A stretch of 64,000 bases of DNA. It comes from Orychophragmus violaceus. Its lineage: Eukaryota; Streptophyta; Magnoliopsida; Brassicales; Brassicaceae. The translations under genes were made by a program, and so were the position numbers. The DNA is taken from NCBI GenBank assembly GCA_030180135.1, contig CM058230.1, positions 105,577,503-105,641,502 on the forward strand, in the 5' to 3' direction. The notes beneath the pieces are model-generated. The model worked only from the letters and a program-made list of their open reading frames with translations, was not told the DNA's origin and made no database searches. Shown here in pieces: positions 62,001 to 64,000 of the stretch (its first letter is position 1; every line of letters starts with the position of its first letter).

Positions 62001-64000
62001 TCATATGGACAGTAAGGAGGTGTGGTGGAGGAAACAGGTGAAAAAAAAATGACGGTATATGATAAACTGATCGTGGACTGATCCTATGCACCGTGGGACA
62101 GTCGCGGTGCATGAAAAACCAAGTGTTCATGGTCCGGGAAGAATCGGGTCGAGTTTTTTCGAAAGTACCACGACCAAAACCCCTCATATAGACAGTAAGG
62201 AGGTGTGGTGGAGGAAACGGGTGAAAACAAAATGACGGTATATGATAAACTGATCGTGGACTGATCCTATGCACCGTGGGACAGTCGCGGTGCATGAAAA
62301 ACCAAGTGTTCATGGCCCGGGAAGAATCGGGTCGAGTTTTTTCGAAAGTACCTCGACCAAAACCCCTCATATGGACAGTAAGGAGGTGTGGTGGAGGAAA
62401 CAAGTGAAAAAAAATGACGGGATAGGATAAACTGATCGTGGACTGATCCTATGCACCGTGGGACAGTCGCGGTGCATGAAAAACCAAGTGTTCATGTCCC
62501 GAGAAGGATCGGGTCGAGTTTTTTCGAAAGTAACACGACCAAAACCCCTTATATGGACAGTAAGGAGGTGTGGTGGAGGAAACATGTGAAAAAATGACGG
62601 TATATGATAAACTGATCGTGGACTGATCCTATGCACCGTGGGACAGTCGCGGTGCATGAAAAACCAAGTGTTCATGGCCCGAGAAGAATCGGGTCGAGTT
62701 TTTTCGAAAGTACCACGACCAAAACCCCTCATATAGACAGTAAGGAGGTGTGGTGGAGGAAACAGGTGAAAAAAAAATGACGGGATATGATAAACTGATC
62801 GTGGACTGATCCTATGCACCGTGGGACAGTCGCGGTGCATGAAAAACCAAGTGTTCATGGTCCGGGAAGAATCGGGTCGAGTTTTTTCGAAAGTACCACG
62901 ACCAAAACCCCTCATATGGACAGTAAGGAGGTGTGGTGGAGGAAACAGGTGAAAAAAAAATGACGGTATATGATAAACTGATCGTGGACTGATCCTATGC
63001 ACCGTGGGACAGTCGCGGTGCATGAAAAACCAAGTGTTCATGGCCCGGGAAGAATCAGGTCGAGTTTTTTCGAAAGTACCACGACCAAAACCCCTCATAT
63101 GGACAGTAAGGAGGTGTGGTGGAGGAAACAAGTGAAAAAAAATGACGGTATATGATAAACTGATCGTGGACTGATCCTATGCACCGTGGGACAGTCGCGG
63201 TGCATGAAAAACCAAGTGTTCATGGCCCGAGAAGAATCAGGTCGAGTTTTTTCGAAAGTACCACGACCAAAACCCCTCATATGGACAGTAAGGAGGTGTG
63301 GTGGAGGATACAAGTGAAAAAAAAATGACGGGATATGATAAACTGATCGTGGACTGATCCTATGCACCGTGGGACAGTCGCGGTGCATGAAAAACCAAGT
63401 GTTCATGGCCCGGGAAGAATCGGGTCGAGTTTTTTCGAAAGTAACACGACCAAAACCCCTCATATGGACAGCAAGGAGGTGTGGTGGAGGAAACATGTGA
63501 AAAATGACGGTATATGATAAACTGATCGTGGACTGATCCTATGCACCGTGGGACAGTCGCGGTGCATGAAAAACCAAGTGTTCATGGCCCGGGAAGAATC
63601 GGGTCGAGTTTTTTCGAAAGTACCACGACCAAAACCCCTCATATGGACAGTAAGGAGGTGTGGTGGAGGAAACAGGTGAAAAAAATGACGGTATATGATA
63701 AACCGATCGTGGACTGATCCTATGCACCGTGGGACAGTCGCGGTGCATGAAAAACCACGTGTTCATGGCCCGGGAAGAATCGGTTCGAGTTTTTTCGAAA
63801 GTACCACGACCAAAACCCCTCATATAGACAGTAAGGAGGTGTGGTGGAGGAAACGGGTGAAAAAAAAATGACGGTATATGATAAACTGATCGTGGACTGA
63901 TCCTATGCACCGTAAGACAGTCGCGGTGCATGAAAAACCAAGTGTTCATGTCCCGAGAAGGATCGGGTCGAGTTTTTTCGAAAGTACCACGACCGAAACC
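59088..64000. repeat. Terminal satellite subfamily with 1641- and 2366-bp blocks
   Basis: The variant string at 59088 recurs at 60729 (1641 bp, 9 monomers) and 63095 (2366 bp, 13 monomers). Shared rare variants are GGAGGATACAAGTG, ACAGCAAGGAGG, GTAACACGACC, GACCGAAACCCC and CCGTAAGACAG. CACGTG-bearing monomers are at 59750, 61390, 61754 and 63756. The array continues past the window edge. Confidence 0.75.

Larger units (their letters stand above)
21064..64000. repeat. Satellite array, right block (same monomer family)
   Basis: The same satellite resumes immediately after the retrotransposon and runs to the window edge, about 235 monomers in the same orientation as the left block. The monomer interrupted at 12276 is completed at 21064, so the two blocks were one array before insertion. 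Haplotypes up to about 22.1 kb match the left block (GAAGTATCGGGT at about 21433; GCACAGTGGGACAG nearby). Beyond that, other variants predominate (CGGGTGAAAACAAAATG, GAATCAGGTCGAG, CATACGGACAG). I found no second inserted element and no gene in this 43-kb stretch. Confidence 0.97.

Noticed and set aside
20896..63949. Long repetitive minus-strand ORFs (up to 510 aa) in the right array
   Set aside because: Same reason. Frames break and resume with poly(A) length, and adjacent ORFs overlap by one monomer in different frames.

Overview
The window is almost entirely a plant-type satellite DNA array, interrupted by one complete, young LTR retrotransposon. A monomer of about 182-183 bp repeats head to tail, always in the same orientation, over 1-12276 and 21064-64000 (roughly 300 monomers in all). 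Between these blocks sits a Ty3/gypsy chromovirus on the minus strand (12277-21063, 8787 bp). No single-copy host gene, tRNA, rRNA or CRISPR array was seen. The initiator-tRNA-Met primer site, the chromodomain-bearing Gag-Pol and the megasatellite context indicate a flowering plant centromeric or pericentromeric locus from a long-read assembly. The family (perhaps Brassicaceae) is only a guess from protein flavour. I did not recognise the satellite as one with a known name.

Layout. 1-12276: left array, built from near-identical multi-monomer blocks repeating at 2553, 2923 and 1464 bp. 12277-21063: the retrotransposon, with two 1829-bp LTRs differing at about 10 positions by eye and a perfect 5-bp target duplication (CCGGG). 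21064 to about 22.1 kb: the same left-type satellite haplotypes continue past the insertion. About 22.1-51.5 kb: a different set of haplotypes with higher-order blocks of 5, 9, 14, 17, 19, 26 and 38 monomers, some nested. About 51.5-64 kb: further subfamilies, including monomers carrying CACGTG, with blocks spaced 4010, 1641 and 2366 bp.

The retrotransposon reads, from right to left: 5' LTR (19235-21063), PBS, Gag (ATG at 19098), Gag-Pol (protease, reverse transcriptase, RNase H, integrase with HHCC and DDE, chromodomain), polypurine tract and 3' LTR (12277-14105). The most interesting observation is at the gag-pol junction. Two in-frame stop codons separate gag and pol, and both lie inside a 90-nt segment (17529-17618) with GT-AG ends (GTATGT ... 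TGTGTAG). Removing it keeps the frame and joins the Gag tail directly to the protease domain. This looks like a facultative intron: unspliced RNA would encode Gag alone, and spliced RNA would encode Gag-Pol. It is a prediction from sequence only.

The many long minus-strand ORFs in the arrays are by-products of a stop-poor 183-bp (61-codon) monomer and are not annotated as genes.
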